Assembly: GCF_051014445.1 (NCBI RefSeq)
Contig: NW_027488369.1
Coordinates: forward strand, 13,844,001 to 13,908,000
Direction: 5' to 3'
Length of the DNA stretch: 64,000 bases
Source: Colletes latitarsis
Taxonomy: Eukaryota; Arthropoda; Insecta; Hymenoptera; Colletidae
In this document: one piece after another, positions 50,836-61,934 of the stretch
Layout of the letters: each line of letters begins with the position of its first letter
Numbering within the stretch: position 1 is the first letter of the stretch
Translations under genes and position numbers: made by a program
The notes under the pieces: generated by a model
What the model saw: only the letters and a program-made list of their open reading frames with translations
Told to the model about the DNA's origin: nothing
Databases searched by the model: none

Positions 50836-51319
50836 GGTTATGTCTCGGGTAGGTCTGGGATTTGTCCTCATCTGGCTCGTACTTTCGCGTTTTTCGCATA
50901 CTTGTTGGCCAGATCCTGGCCTTTTTCTGGCTTGGACCACGTAGTAATGTGGTACCACACCGAAACAGTCAATTAAACCTGGTTGCGAATAATATTTTAG
51001 AGGATAACGCCGGTTATGTCTCGGTTAGGTCTGGGATTTGCCCTCATCTGGATCGTGCTTTCGCATTTTTCGCATACTTGTTGGCCAGATCCTGGGTTTT
51101 TTCTGGTTTGGATCCCGCAGTAATGTGGTTCCACAACGAAACAGTCAATTAAACCTGGTTGCGATTAATATTTTAGAGGATAACGCCGGTTATGTCTCGG
51201 TTAGGTCTGGTATTTGCCCTCATCTGGCTCGTACTTTCGCATTTTTCGCATACTTGTTGGCCACATCCTGGCCTTCTTCTGGCTTGGACCACGTAGTAAA
51301 GAGGTACCACACTGAAACA

Positions 51320-52090
51320 GTAAATTAAACCTGGTTGCGATTAATATTTTAGAGGATAACGCTGGTTATGTCTCGGTTAGGTCTGGGATTTGCCCCCATC
51401 TGGCTCATACATTCGCGTTTTTCGCATACTTGTTGGCCAGATCCTGGCCTTTCTCTGGTTTGGATCACGTAGTAATGCGGTACCACACCGAAACAGTCAA
51501 TTAAACCAGGTTGCGATTAATATTTTAGGGGATAACGCCGGTTATGTCTGGGTTAGTTCTGGTATTTGCAATCATCTGGCATATACTTTCGCGTTTGTCG
51601 CATACTTGTTGGCCAGATCCTGGGTTTTTTCTGTTTTGGATCCCGTAGTAATGAGGTTCCACACCGAAGCAGTCAATGAAACTGGTTGCGATTAATATTT
51701 TAGAGGATAGCGCCGGTTATGTCTCGGGTAGGTCTGGGATTTGTCCTCATCTGGCTCGTACTTTCGCGTTTTTCGCATACTTGTTGGCCAGATCCTGGCC
51801 TTTTTCTGGCTTGGACCACGTAGTAATGTGGTACCACACCGAAACAGTCAATTAAACCTGGTTGCGATTAATATTTTAGTGGATAACGCCGGTTATGTCT
51901 CGGTTAGGTCTGGGATTAGCCCTCATCTGGCGCGTACTTTCGCATTTTTCGCATTCATGTTGGCAGGATCCTGGGTTTTTTCTGGCTTGGATCATCGTAG
52001 CAATGCGGTACCACACCGAAACAGTCAATTACACCTGGTTGCGAATAATATTTTAGAGGATAACGCCGGTTATGTCTCGGTTAGGTCTGG
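51320..52090. repeat. Island of domain 1 type monomers in domain 2
   Basis: Monomers with CACCGAAACAGTCAATTAAACC after AATGCGGTACC, TTTTAGGGGATAACGCC, GATTAGCCCTCATCTGGCGC and the 177-bp GATCATCGTAGCAATGCGG type appear here. These resemble 11-12 and 18-19 kb rather than their neighbours. The island begins after a GTTGCGATTAATATTTT switch near 51,335. Confidence 0.8.
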
Positions 52091-54780
52091 GATTTGCCCC
52101 CATCTGGCTCATACATTCGCGTTTTTCGCATACTTGTTGGCCGGATCCTTTGCCTTTTTCTGGTTTGGATCACGTAGTAATGTTGTACCACACTGAAACA
52201 GTCAATAGAAGCTGGTTCCGATTAGTATTTTAGAGGATAACGCCGGTTATGTCTCGGTTAGGTCTGGTATTTGCCCTCATCTGGCTCATACTTTCGCATT
52301 TTTCGCATACTTGTTGGCCAGATCATGGCCTTTTTCTGGTTTGGATCACGTAGTAATGCGGTACCACATCGAAGCAGTCAATTAAACCTGGTTGCGATTA
52401 ATATTTTAGAGGATAACGCCGGTTATGTCTCGGTTAGGTCTGGTATTTGCCCTCATCTGGCTCGTACTTTCGCATTTTGCGCATACTTGTTGGCCAGATC
52501 CTGGGTTTTTTCTGGTTTGGATCCCGTAGTAATGTGGTTCCACAACGAAACAGTCAATTAAACCTGGTTGAGATTAATATTTTAGAGGATAACGCCGGTT
52601 ATGTCTCGGGTAGGTCTGGGATTTGTCCTCATCTGGCTCGTACTTTCGCGTTTTTCGCATACTTGTAGGTCAGATTCTGGCCTTTTTCTGGTTTGGATCA
52701 CGTAGTAATGTGGTACCACACTGAAACAGTCAACAAAAGCTGTTTCCGATTAGTATTTTAGAGGATAACGCTGGTTATGTCTGTGTTAGTTCTGGTATTT
52801 GAAACCATCTGGCTCATACTTTCGCGTTTTTCGCACACTTGTTGGCCAGACCCTGGCCCTTTTCTCGTTTGGAACACGTAGTAATGTGGTACCACACTGA
52901 ACTAGTCATTAGAGGCTGGTTCCGATAAGTATTTTAGACGATAACGCTGGTTATGTCTGGGTTAGTTCTGGTATTTGCAATCATCTGGCTCATACTTTGG
53001 CCTTTTCGCATACTTGTTGACCAGATCCTGGGTTTTTTCTGTTTTGGATCCCGTAGTAATGAGGTTCCACACCGAAACAGTCAATTAAACTGGTTGCGAT
53101 TAATATTTTAAAGGATAACGACGGTTATGTCTCGGGTAGGTCTTGGATTTGTCCTCATCTGGCTCGTACTCTTGCGTTTTTCGCATACTTGTTGGCCAGA
53201 TCCTGGCCTTTTTCTGGTTTGGATCACGTAGTAATGTGGTACCACACTGTAACAGTCAATAAGTGCTGGTTCCGATTAGTATTTTAGAGGATAACGCCGG
53301 TTATGTCTGGTATTTGCCCTCATCTGGCTCATACTTTCGCATATTTCGCATACTTGTTGGCCAGATCATGGCCTTTTTCTGGTTTGAATCACGTAGTAAT
53401 GCGGTACCACACCGAAGCAGTCAATTAAACATGGTTGCGATTAATATTTTAGAGGATAACGCCGGTTATGTCTGGGTTTGGTCTGGGATTTGCCCTCATC
53501 TGGCTCGTACTTTCGCATTTTGCGCATACTTGTTGGCCAGATCCTGGGTTTTTTCTGGTTTGGATCACGTAGTAATGTGGTACCACACTGAAACAGTCAA
53601 TAAAAGCTGGTTCCGATTAGTATTTTAGAGGATAACGCTGGTTATGTCTGTGTTAGTTCTGGTATTTGAAACCATCAGGCTCATACTTTCGCGTTTTTCG
53701 CACACTTGTTGGCCAGACCCCGGCCCTTTTCTCGTTTGGAACACGTAGTAATGTGGTACCACACTGAAATAGTCGATAGAGGCTGGTTCCGATAAGTATT
53801 TTAGAGGATAACGCTGGTTATGTCTGGGTTAGTTCTGGTATTTGCAATCATCTGGGTCATACTTTGGCGTTTTTCGCATACTTGTTGACCAGATTCTGGG
53901 TTTTTTCTGTTTTGGATCCCGTAGTAATGAGGTTCCACACCGAAACAGTCAATTAAACTGGTTGCGATTAATATTTTAGAGGATAACGCCGGTTATGTCT
54001 CGGGTAGGTCTGGGATTTGTCCGCATCTGGCTCGTACTTTCGCGTTTTTCGCATACTTGTTGGCCAGATCCTGGCCTTTTTCTGGATTGGATCACGTAGT
54101 AATGAGGTACCACACTGTAACAGTCAATAAAGCTGGTTCCGATTAGTATTTTAGAGGATAACGCAGGTTATGTCTGTGCTAGTTCTGGTATTTGCAATCA
54201 TCTGGCTCATACTTTCGCGTTTTTCGCATACTTGTTGGCCGGATCCTTTGCCTTTTTCTGGTTTGGATCACGTAGTAATGTTGTACCACACTGAAACAGT
54301 CAATAGAAGCTGGTTCCGATTAGTATTTTAGAGGATAACGCCGGTTATGTCTCGGTTAGGACTGGTATTTGCCCTCATCTGGCTCATACTTTCGCATTTT
54401 TCGCATACTTGTTGGCCAGATCATGGCCTTTTTCTGGTTTGGATCACGTAGTAATGCGGTACCACATCGAAGCAGTCAATTAAACCTGGTTGCGATTAAT
54501 ATTTTAGAGGATAACGCCGGTTATGTCTCGGTTTGGTCTGGGATTTGCCCTCATCTGGCTCGTACTTTCGCATTTTGCGCATACTTGTTGGCCAGATCCT
54601 GGGTTTTTCTGGTTTGGATCCCGTAGTAATGTGGTTCCACAACGAAACAGTCAATTAAACCTGGTTGAGATTAGTATTTTAGAGGATAACGCCGGTTATG
54701 TCTCGGGTAGGTCTGGGATTTGTCCTCATATGGCTCGTACTTTCGCGTTTTTCGCATACTTGTTGGCCAGATCCTGGCCT
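52090..54780. repeat. Mosaic monomers between block X copies
   Basis: The section 52.66-53.40 kb matches 50.03-50.77 (shift 2,628) and 55.29-56.02 kb (shift 2,625). The section 53.5-53.97 kb matches 37.86-38.33 kb. Short monomers contribute the non-176 shifts: AAAGCTGG reads AATAAAGCTGG near 54,127, and GGGTTTTTCTGG has a T5 tract near 54,601. No gene is visible. Confidence 0.78.
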
Positions 54781-57345
54781 TTTTCTGGCTTGGACCACGT
54801 AGTAATGTGGTACCACACCGAAACAGTCAATTAAACCTGGTTGCGAATAATATTTTAGAGGATAACGCCGGTTATGTCTCGGTTAGGTCTGGGATTTGCC
54901 CTCGTCTGGATCGTACTTTCGCATTTTTCGCATACTTGTTGGCCAGATCCTGGGTTTCTTCTGGTTTGGATCCCGCAGTAATGTGGTTCCACAACGAAAC
55001 AGTCAATTAAACCTGGTTGCGATTAATATTTTAGAGGATAACGCCGGTTATGTCTCGGTTAGGTCTGGTATTTGCCCTCATCTGGCTCGTACTTTCGCAT
55101 TTTTCGCATACTTGTTGGCCACATCCTGGCCTTCTTCTGGCTTGGACCACGTAGTAAAGAGGTACCACACTGAAACAGTCAATTAAACCTGGTTCCGATT
55201 AATACTTTAGAGGATAACGCCGGTTATGTCTCGGTTTGGTCTGGGATTTGCCCTCGTCTGGATCGTACTTTCGCGTTTTTCGCATACTTGTTGGCCAGAT
55301 CCTGGCCTTTTTCTGGATTGGATCACGTACTAATGTGGTACCACACTGAAACAGTCAATAAAAGCTGGTTCCGATTAGTATTTTAGAGGATAACGCTGGT
55401 TATGTCTGTGTTAGTTCTGGTATTTGAAACCATCTGGCTCATACTTTCGCGTTTTTCGCACACTTGTTGGCCAGACCCTGGCCCTTTTCTCGTTTGGAAC
55501 ACGTAGTAATGTGGTACCACACTGAACTAGTCATTAGAGGCTGGTTCCGATAAGTATTTTAGACGATAACGCTGGTTATGTCTGGGTTAGTTCTGGTATT
55601 TGCAATCATCTGGCTCATACTTTGGCCTTTTCGCATACTTGTTGACCAGATCCTGGGTTTTTTCTGTTTTGGATCCCGTAGTAATGAGGTTCCACACCGA
55701 AACAGTCAATTAAACTGGTTGCGATTAATATTTTAAAGGATAACGACGGTTATGTCTCGGGTAGGTCTGGGATTTGTCCTCATCTGGCTCGTACTTTCGC
55801 GTTTTTCGCATACTTGTTGGCCAGATCCTGGCCTTTTTCTGGTTTGGATCACGTAGTAATGTGGTACCACACTGTAACAGTCAATAAGTGCTGGTTCCGA
55901 TTAGTATTTTAGAGGATAACGCCGGTTATGTCTGGTATTTGCCCTCATCTGGCTCATACTTTCGCATTTTTCGCATACTTGTTGGCCAGATCATGGCCTT
56001 TTTCTGGTTTGAATCACGTAGTAATGCGGTTCCACAACGAAACAGTCAATTAAACCTGGTTGAGATTAATATTTTAGAGGATAACGCCGGTTATGTCTCG
56101 GGTAGGTCTGGGATTTGTCCTCATCTGGCTCGTACTTTCGCGTTTTTCGCATACTTGTTGGCCAGATCCTGGCCTTTTTCTGGCTTGGACCACGTAGTAA
56201 TGTGGTACCACACCGAAACAGTCAATTAAACCTGGTTGCGAATAATATTTTAGAGGATAACGCCGGTTATGTCTCGGTTAGGTCTGGGATTTGCCCTCAT
56301 CTGGATCGTGCTTTCGCATTTTTCGCATACTTGTTGGCCAGATCCTGGGTTTTTTCTGGTTTGGATCCCGCAGTAATGTGGTTCCACAACGAAACAGTCA
56401 ATTAAACCTGGTTGCGATTAATATTTTAGAGGATAACGCCGGTTATGTCTCGGTTAGGTCTGGTATTTGCCCTCATCTGGCTCGTACTTTCGCATTTTTC
56501 GCATACTTGTTGGCCACATCCTGGCCTTCTTCTGGCTTGGGCCACGTAGTAAAGAGGTACCACACTGAAACAGTAAATTAAACCTGGTTGCGATTAATAT
56601 TTTAGAGGATAACGCTGGTTATGTCTCGGTTAGGTCTGGGATTTGCCCCCATCTGGCTCATACATTCGCGTTTTTCGCATACTTGTTGGCCAGATCCTGG
56701 CCTTTCTCTGGTTTGGATCACGTAGTAATGCGGTACCACACCGAAACAGTCAATTAAACCAGGTTGCGATTAATATTTTAGGGGATAACGCCGGTTATGT
56801 CTGGGTTAGTTCTGGTATTTGCAATCATCTGGCATATACTTTCGCGTTTGTCGCATACTTGTTGGCCAGATCCTGGGTTTTTTCTGTTTTAGATCCCGTA
56901 GTAATGAGGTTCCACACCGAAGCAGTCAATGAAACTGGTTGCGATTAATATTTTAGAGGATAGCGCCGGTTATGTCTCGGGTAGGTCTGGGATTTGTCCT
57001 CATCTGGCTCGTACTTTCGCGTTTTTCGCATACTTGTTGGCCAGATCCTGGCCTTTTTCTGGCTTGGACCACGTAGTAATGTGGTACCACACCGAAACAG
57101 TCTATTAAACCTGGTTGCGATTAATATTTTAGTGGATAACGCCGGTTATGTCTCGGTTAGGTCTGGGATTAGCCCTCATCTGGCGCGTACTTTCGCATTT
57201 TTCGCATTCATGTTGGCCAGATCCTGGGTTTTTTCTGGCTTGGATCATCGTAGCAATGCGGTACCACACCGAAACAGTCAATTACACCTGGTTGCGAATA
57301 ATATTTTAGAGGATAACGCCGGTTATGTCTCGGTTAGGTCTGGTA
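54780..57345. repeat. Block X, copy 2
   Basis: It is collinear with 49,530-52,090. Differences are few: GGGCCACG near 56,539 against GGACCACG, TTTTAGATCCC near 56,888, and TGGCCAGATCC near 57,211 against TGGCAGGATCC near 51,961. The match ends near 57,345, where this copy reads GGTATTTGCCCTC and the other GGGATTTGCCCCC. Confidence 0.9.
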
Positions 57346-57950
57346 TTTGCCCTCATCTGGATCGTACTTTCGCGTTTTTCGCATACTTGTTGGCCAGATC
57401 CTGGGTTTTTTCTGGCTTGGATCATCGTAGCAATGCGGTACCACACCGAAACAGTCAATTATACCTGGTTGCGGTTAATATTTTAGGGGATAACGTCGGT
57501 TTTGTCTGGGTTAGGTCTGGTATTTGCCCTCATCTGGCTCGAACTTTCACATTTTTCACCTACTTGTTGGCCAGATCCTGGGCTTTATCTGGTTTGGATC
57601 ACGTAGTAATGAGGTTCCACACCGAAACAGTCAATTGAACCTGGTTGCGATTAATATTTTAGAGGATAACGCCGATTATGTCTCGGTTAGTTCTGGTATT
57701 TCCCCACATCTGGCTCGGACTTTCGTATTTTTCGCATACTTGTTGGCCAGACCCTGGCCCTTTTCTGGTTTGGATCACGTAGTAATGTGGTACCACACTG
57801 AAACAGTCAATTATACCTGGTTCCGATTAATATTTTAGGGGATAACGCCGGATATGTCTGGGTTAGTTCTGGTATTTGCAATCATCTGGCATATACTTTC
57901 GCGTTTGTCGCATACTTGTTGGCCAGATCCTGGGCTTTTTCTGGTTTGGA
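56575..57950. repeat. Second island of domain 1 type monomers
   Basis: The first part is the copied island from 51.3-52.1 kb. It then continues with two more GATCATCGTAGC monomers. The segment ~57,421-57,615 matches 18,391-18,585, including CTGGCTCGAACTTTC and CTGGGCTTTATCTGG. Near 57,885 CTGGCATATACTTTCGCGT again matches 51,578. Three 177-bp monomers in a row produce the longest open frame of the window (214 codons, 56,994-57,638), which I do not regard as a gene. Confidence 0.82.
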
Positions 57951-58019
57951 TCACGTAGTAATGCGGTACCACACTGTAACAGTCAATAAAAGCTGGTTCC
58001 GATTAGTATTTTAGAGGAT

Positions 58020-59590
58020 AACGCTGGTTATGTCTGGGTTAGTTCTGGGATTTGCCCTCATCTGGATCGTACTTTCGCATTTTTCGCATACTTGTTGGCC
58101 AGACCCTGGCCATTTTCTCGTTTGGAACACGTAGTAATGTGGTACCACACTGTAACAGTCAATAAAAGCTGGTTCCGATTAGTATTTTAGAGGATAACGC
58201 AGGTTATGTCTGTGTTAGTTCTGGTATTTGCAATCATCTGGCTCATACTTTCGCGTTTTTCGCATACTTGTTGGCCAGATCCTTTGCCTTTTTCTGGTTT
58301 GGATCACGTAGTAATGTTGTACCACACTGAAACGGTCAATAGAAGCTGGTTCCGATTAGTATTTTAGAGGATAACGCCGTTTATGTCTCGGTTAGGTCTG
58401 GGATTTGTCCTCATCTGGCTCATACTTTCGCGTTTTTCGCACACTTGTTGGCCAGACCCTGGCCTTTTTCTGGTTCGGATCACGCAGTAATGTGGTACCA
58501 CACTGAAACGGTCAATGGAAGCAGGTTCCGATTAGTATTTTAGAGGATAACGCCGGTTATGTCTCGGTTAGGTCTGGTATTTGCCCTCATCTGGCTCATA
58601 CTTTCGCATTTTTCGCATACTTGTTGGCCAGATCATGGCCTTTTTCTGGGTTGGATCACGTAGTAATGCGGTACCACATCGAAGCAGTCAATTAAACCTG
58701 GTTGCGATTAATATTTTAGAGGATAACGCCGGTTATGTCTCGGTTTGGTCTGGGATTTGCCCTCATCTGGCTCGTACTTTCGCATTTTGCGCATACTTGT
58801 TGGCCAGATCCTGGGTTTTTTCTGGTTTGGATCCCGTAGTAATGTGGTTCCACAACGAAACAGTCAATTAAACCTGGTTGAGATTAATATTTTAGAGGAT
58901 AACGCCGGTTATGTCTCGGGTAGGTCTGGGATTTGTCCTCATCTGGCTCGTACTTTCGCATTTTTCGCATACTTGTTGGCCACATCCTGGCCTTCTTCTG
59001 GCTTGGGCCACGTAGTAATGTGGTACCACACCGAAACAGTCAATTAAACCTGGTTGCGAATAATATTTTAGAGGATAACGCCGGTTATGTCTCGGTTAGG
59101 TCTGGGATTTGCCCTCGTCTGGATCGTACTTTCGCATTTTTCGCATACTTGTTGGCCAGATCCTGGGCTTTTTCTGGTTTGGATCCCGCAGTAATGTGGT
59201 TCCACAACGAAACAGTCAATTATACCTGGTTGCGATTAATATTTTAGAGGATAACGCTGGTTATGTCTCGGTTAGGTCTGGTATTTGCCCTCATCTGGCT
59301 CGTACTTTCGCATTTTTCGCATACTTGTTGGCCACATCCTGGCCTTCTACTGGCTTGGGCCACGTAGTAAAGAGGTGCCACACTGAAACAGTCAATTAAA
59401 CCTGGTTCCGATTAATACTTTAGAGGATAACGCCGTTTATGTCTCGGGTAGGTCTGGGATTTGTCCTCATCTGGCTCGTACTTTCGCGTTTTTCGCATAC
59501 TTGTAGGCCAGATTCTGGCCTTTTTCTGGTTTGGATCACGTAGTAATGTGGTACCACACTGAAACAGTCAATAAAAGCTGGTTCCGATTT
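58020..59590. repeat. Block R, copy 2
   Basis: It is collinear with 24,796-26,360 (33,225 bp away) and in its first kilobase with 38.5-39.5 kb. It carries the same succession TTTGGAACACG, ACTGTAACAG, GATCCTTTGCC, CCGTTTATGTC, GGAAGCAGG, GATCATGGCC. Confidence 0.86.
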
Positions 59591-61240
59591 GTATTTTAGA
59601 GGATAACGCTGGTTATGTCTGTGTTAGTTCTGGTATTTGAAACCATCTGGCTCATACTTTCGCGTTTTTCGCACACTTGTTGGCCAGACCCTGGCCCTTT
59701 TCTCGTTTGGAACACGTAGTAATGTGGTACCACACTGAACTAGTCATTAGAGGCTGGTTCCGATAAGTATTTTAGACGATAACGCTGGTTATGTCTGGGT
59801 TAGTTCTGGTATTTGCAATCATCTGGCTCATACTTTGGCGTTTTTCGCATACTTGTTGACCAGATCCTGGGTTTTTTCTGTTTTGGATCCCGTAGTAATG
59901 AGGTTCCACACCGAAACAGTCAATTAAACTGGTTGCGATTAATATTTTAAAGGATAACGCCGGTTATGTCTCGGGTAGGTCTGGGATTTGTCCTCATCTG
60001 GCTCGTACTTTCGCGTTTTACGCATACTTGTTGGCCAGATCCTGGCCTTTTTCTGGTTTGGATCACGTAGTAATGTGGTACCACACTGTAACAGTCAATA
60101 AGTGCTGGTTCCGATTAGTATTTTAGAGGATAACGCCGGTTATGTCTCGGTTAGGTCTGGTATTTGCCCTCATCTGGCTGATACTTTCGCATTTTTCGCA
60201 TACTTGTTGGCCAGATCATGGCCTTTTTCTGGTTTGAATCACGTAGTAAGGCGGTACCACACCGAAGCAGTCAATTAAACCTGGTTGCGATTAATATTTT
60301 ATAGGATAACGCCGATTATGTCTCGGTTTGGTCTGGGATTTGCCCTCATCTGGCTCGTACTTTCGCATTTTGCGCATACTTGTTGGCCAGATCCTGGGTT
60401 TTTTCTGGTTTGGATCCCGTAGTAATGTGGTTCCACAACGAAACAGACAATTAAACCTGGTTGAGATTAATATTTTAGAGGATAACGCCGGTTATGTCTC
60501 GGATAGGTCTGGGATTTGTCCTCATCTGGCTCGTACTTTCGCGTTTTTCGCATACTTGTTGGCCAGATCCTGGCCTTTTTCTGGCTTGGACCACGTAGTA
60601 ATGTGGTACCACAACGAAACAGTCAATTAAACCTGGTTGCGAATAATATTTTAGAGGATAACGCCGGTTATGTCTCGGTTAGGTCTGGGATTTGCCCTCA
60701 TCTGGATCGTACTTTCGCATTTTTCGCATACTTGTTGGCCAGATCCTGGGTTTTTTCTGGTTTGGATCCCGCAGTAATGTGGTTCCAGAACGAAACAGTC
60801 AATTAAACCTGGTTGCGATTAACATTTTAGAGGATAACGCCGGTTATGTCTCGGTTAGTTCTGGTATTTGCCCTCATCTGACTCGTACTTTCGCATTTTT
60901 CGCATACTTGTTGGCCACATCCTGGCCTTCTTCTGGCTTGGACCACGTAGTAAAGAGGTACCACACTGAAACAGTAAATTAAACCTGGTTCCGATCAATA
61001 CTTTAGAGGATAACGCCGGTTATGTCTCGGGTAGGTCTGGGATTTGTCCTCATCTGGCTCGTACTTTCGCATTTTTCGCATACTTGTTGGCCAGATCCTG
61101 GGTTTTTTCTGGTTTGGATCACGTAGTAATGCGGTACCACACCGAAGCAGTCAATTAAACCTGGTTGCGATTAATATTTTAGAGGATAACGCCGGTTATG
61201 TCTCGGTTTGGTCTGGGATTTGCCCTCATCTGGCTCGTAC
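59370..61240. repeat. Block V, copy 2
   Basis: It is collinear with 41,460-43,330, with a few substitutions such as CATCTGACTCG near 60,877 against CATCTGGCTCG. Its last part (60,518-61,293) also matches block S at 26,590-27,365. Confidence 0.87.
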
Positions 61241-61269
61241 TTTCGCATTTTGCGCATACTTGTTGGCCC

Positions 61270-61930
61270 GATCCTGGGATTTTTCTGGTTTGGATCTCGT
61301 AGTAATGTGTAGCCACACTGAAACAGACATTAAAAGCATGTGCCGATTCGTATTTTAGAGGTTAACGCTGGTTATGTCAGGCATAGTTCTGGTATTTGCA
61401 ATCATCTGGCTCGTACTTTCGCGTTTTTCGCATACTTGTGGGCCAGATTCCGGCCTTTTTCTGGTTTGGATCACGTAGTAATGTGGTACCACACTGAAAC
61501 AGTCAATAAAAGCTGGTTCCGATTAGTATTTTAGAGGATAACGCTGGTTATGTCTGTGTTAGTTCTGGTATTTGAAACCATCTGGCTCATACTTTCGCGT
61601 TTTTCGCACACTTGTTGGCCAGACCCTGGCCCTTTTCTCGTTTGGAACACGTAGTAATGTGGTACCACACTGAAATAGTCAATAGAGGCTGGTTCCGATA
61701 AGTATTTTAGAGGATAACGCTGGTTATGTCTGGGTTAGTTCTGGTATTTGCAATCATCTGGCTCATACTTTGGCGTTTTTCGCATACTTGTTGGCCCGAT
61801 CCTGGGATTTTTCTGGTTTGGATCTCGTAGTAATGTGTAGCCACACTGAAACAGACATTAAAAGCATGTTCCGATTCGTATTTTAGAGGTTAACGCTGGT
61901 TATGTCAGGCATAGTTCTGGGATTTGTCCT
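61270..61930. repeat. 3-monomer local duplication (528 bp)
   Basis: GTGTAGCCACACTG followed by ACAGACATTAAAAGCATG occurs at ~61,307 and again at ~61,835, 528 bp (3 x 176) apart. These two variants were not seen together elsewhere; other copies read GTGTTGCCAC and ACAGTCATT. The first copy has ATGTGCCGATTCG and the second ATGTTCCGATTCG. Confidence 0.85.
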
Positions 61931-61934
61931 CATC

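Larger units (their letters stand above)
49530..52090. repeat. Block X, copy 1 (about 2.6 kb)
   Basis: It is collinear with 54,783-57,343 at a constant shift of 5,253. It includes a short monomer with an 11-base loss at ~50,680, GATCGTGCTTTCG near 51,053 and CTGGCATATACTTTCG near 51,578. The shift is not a multiple of 176 because several shortened monomers lie between the copies. Confidence 0.9.
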
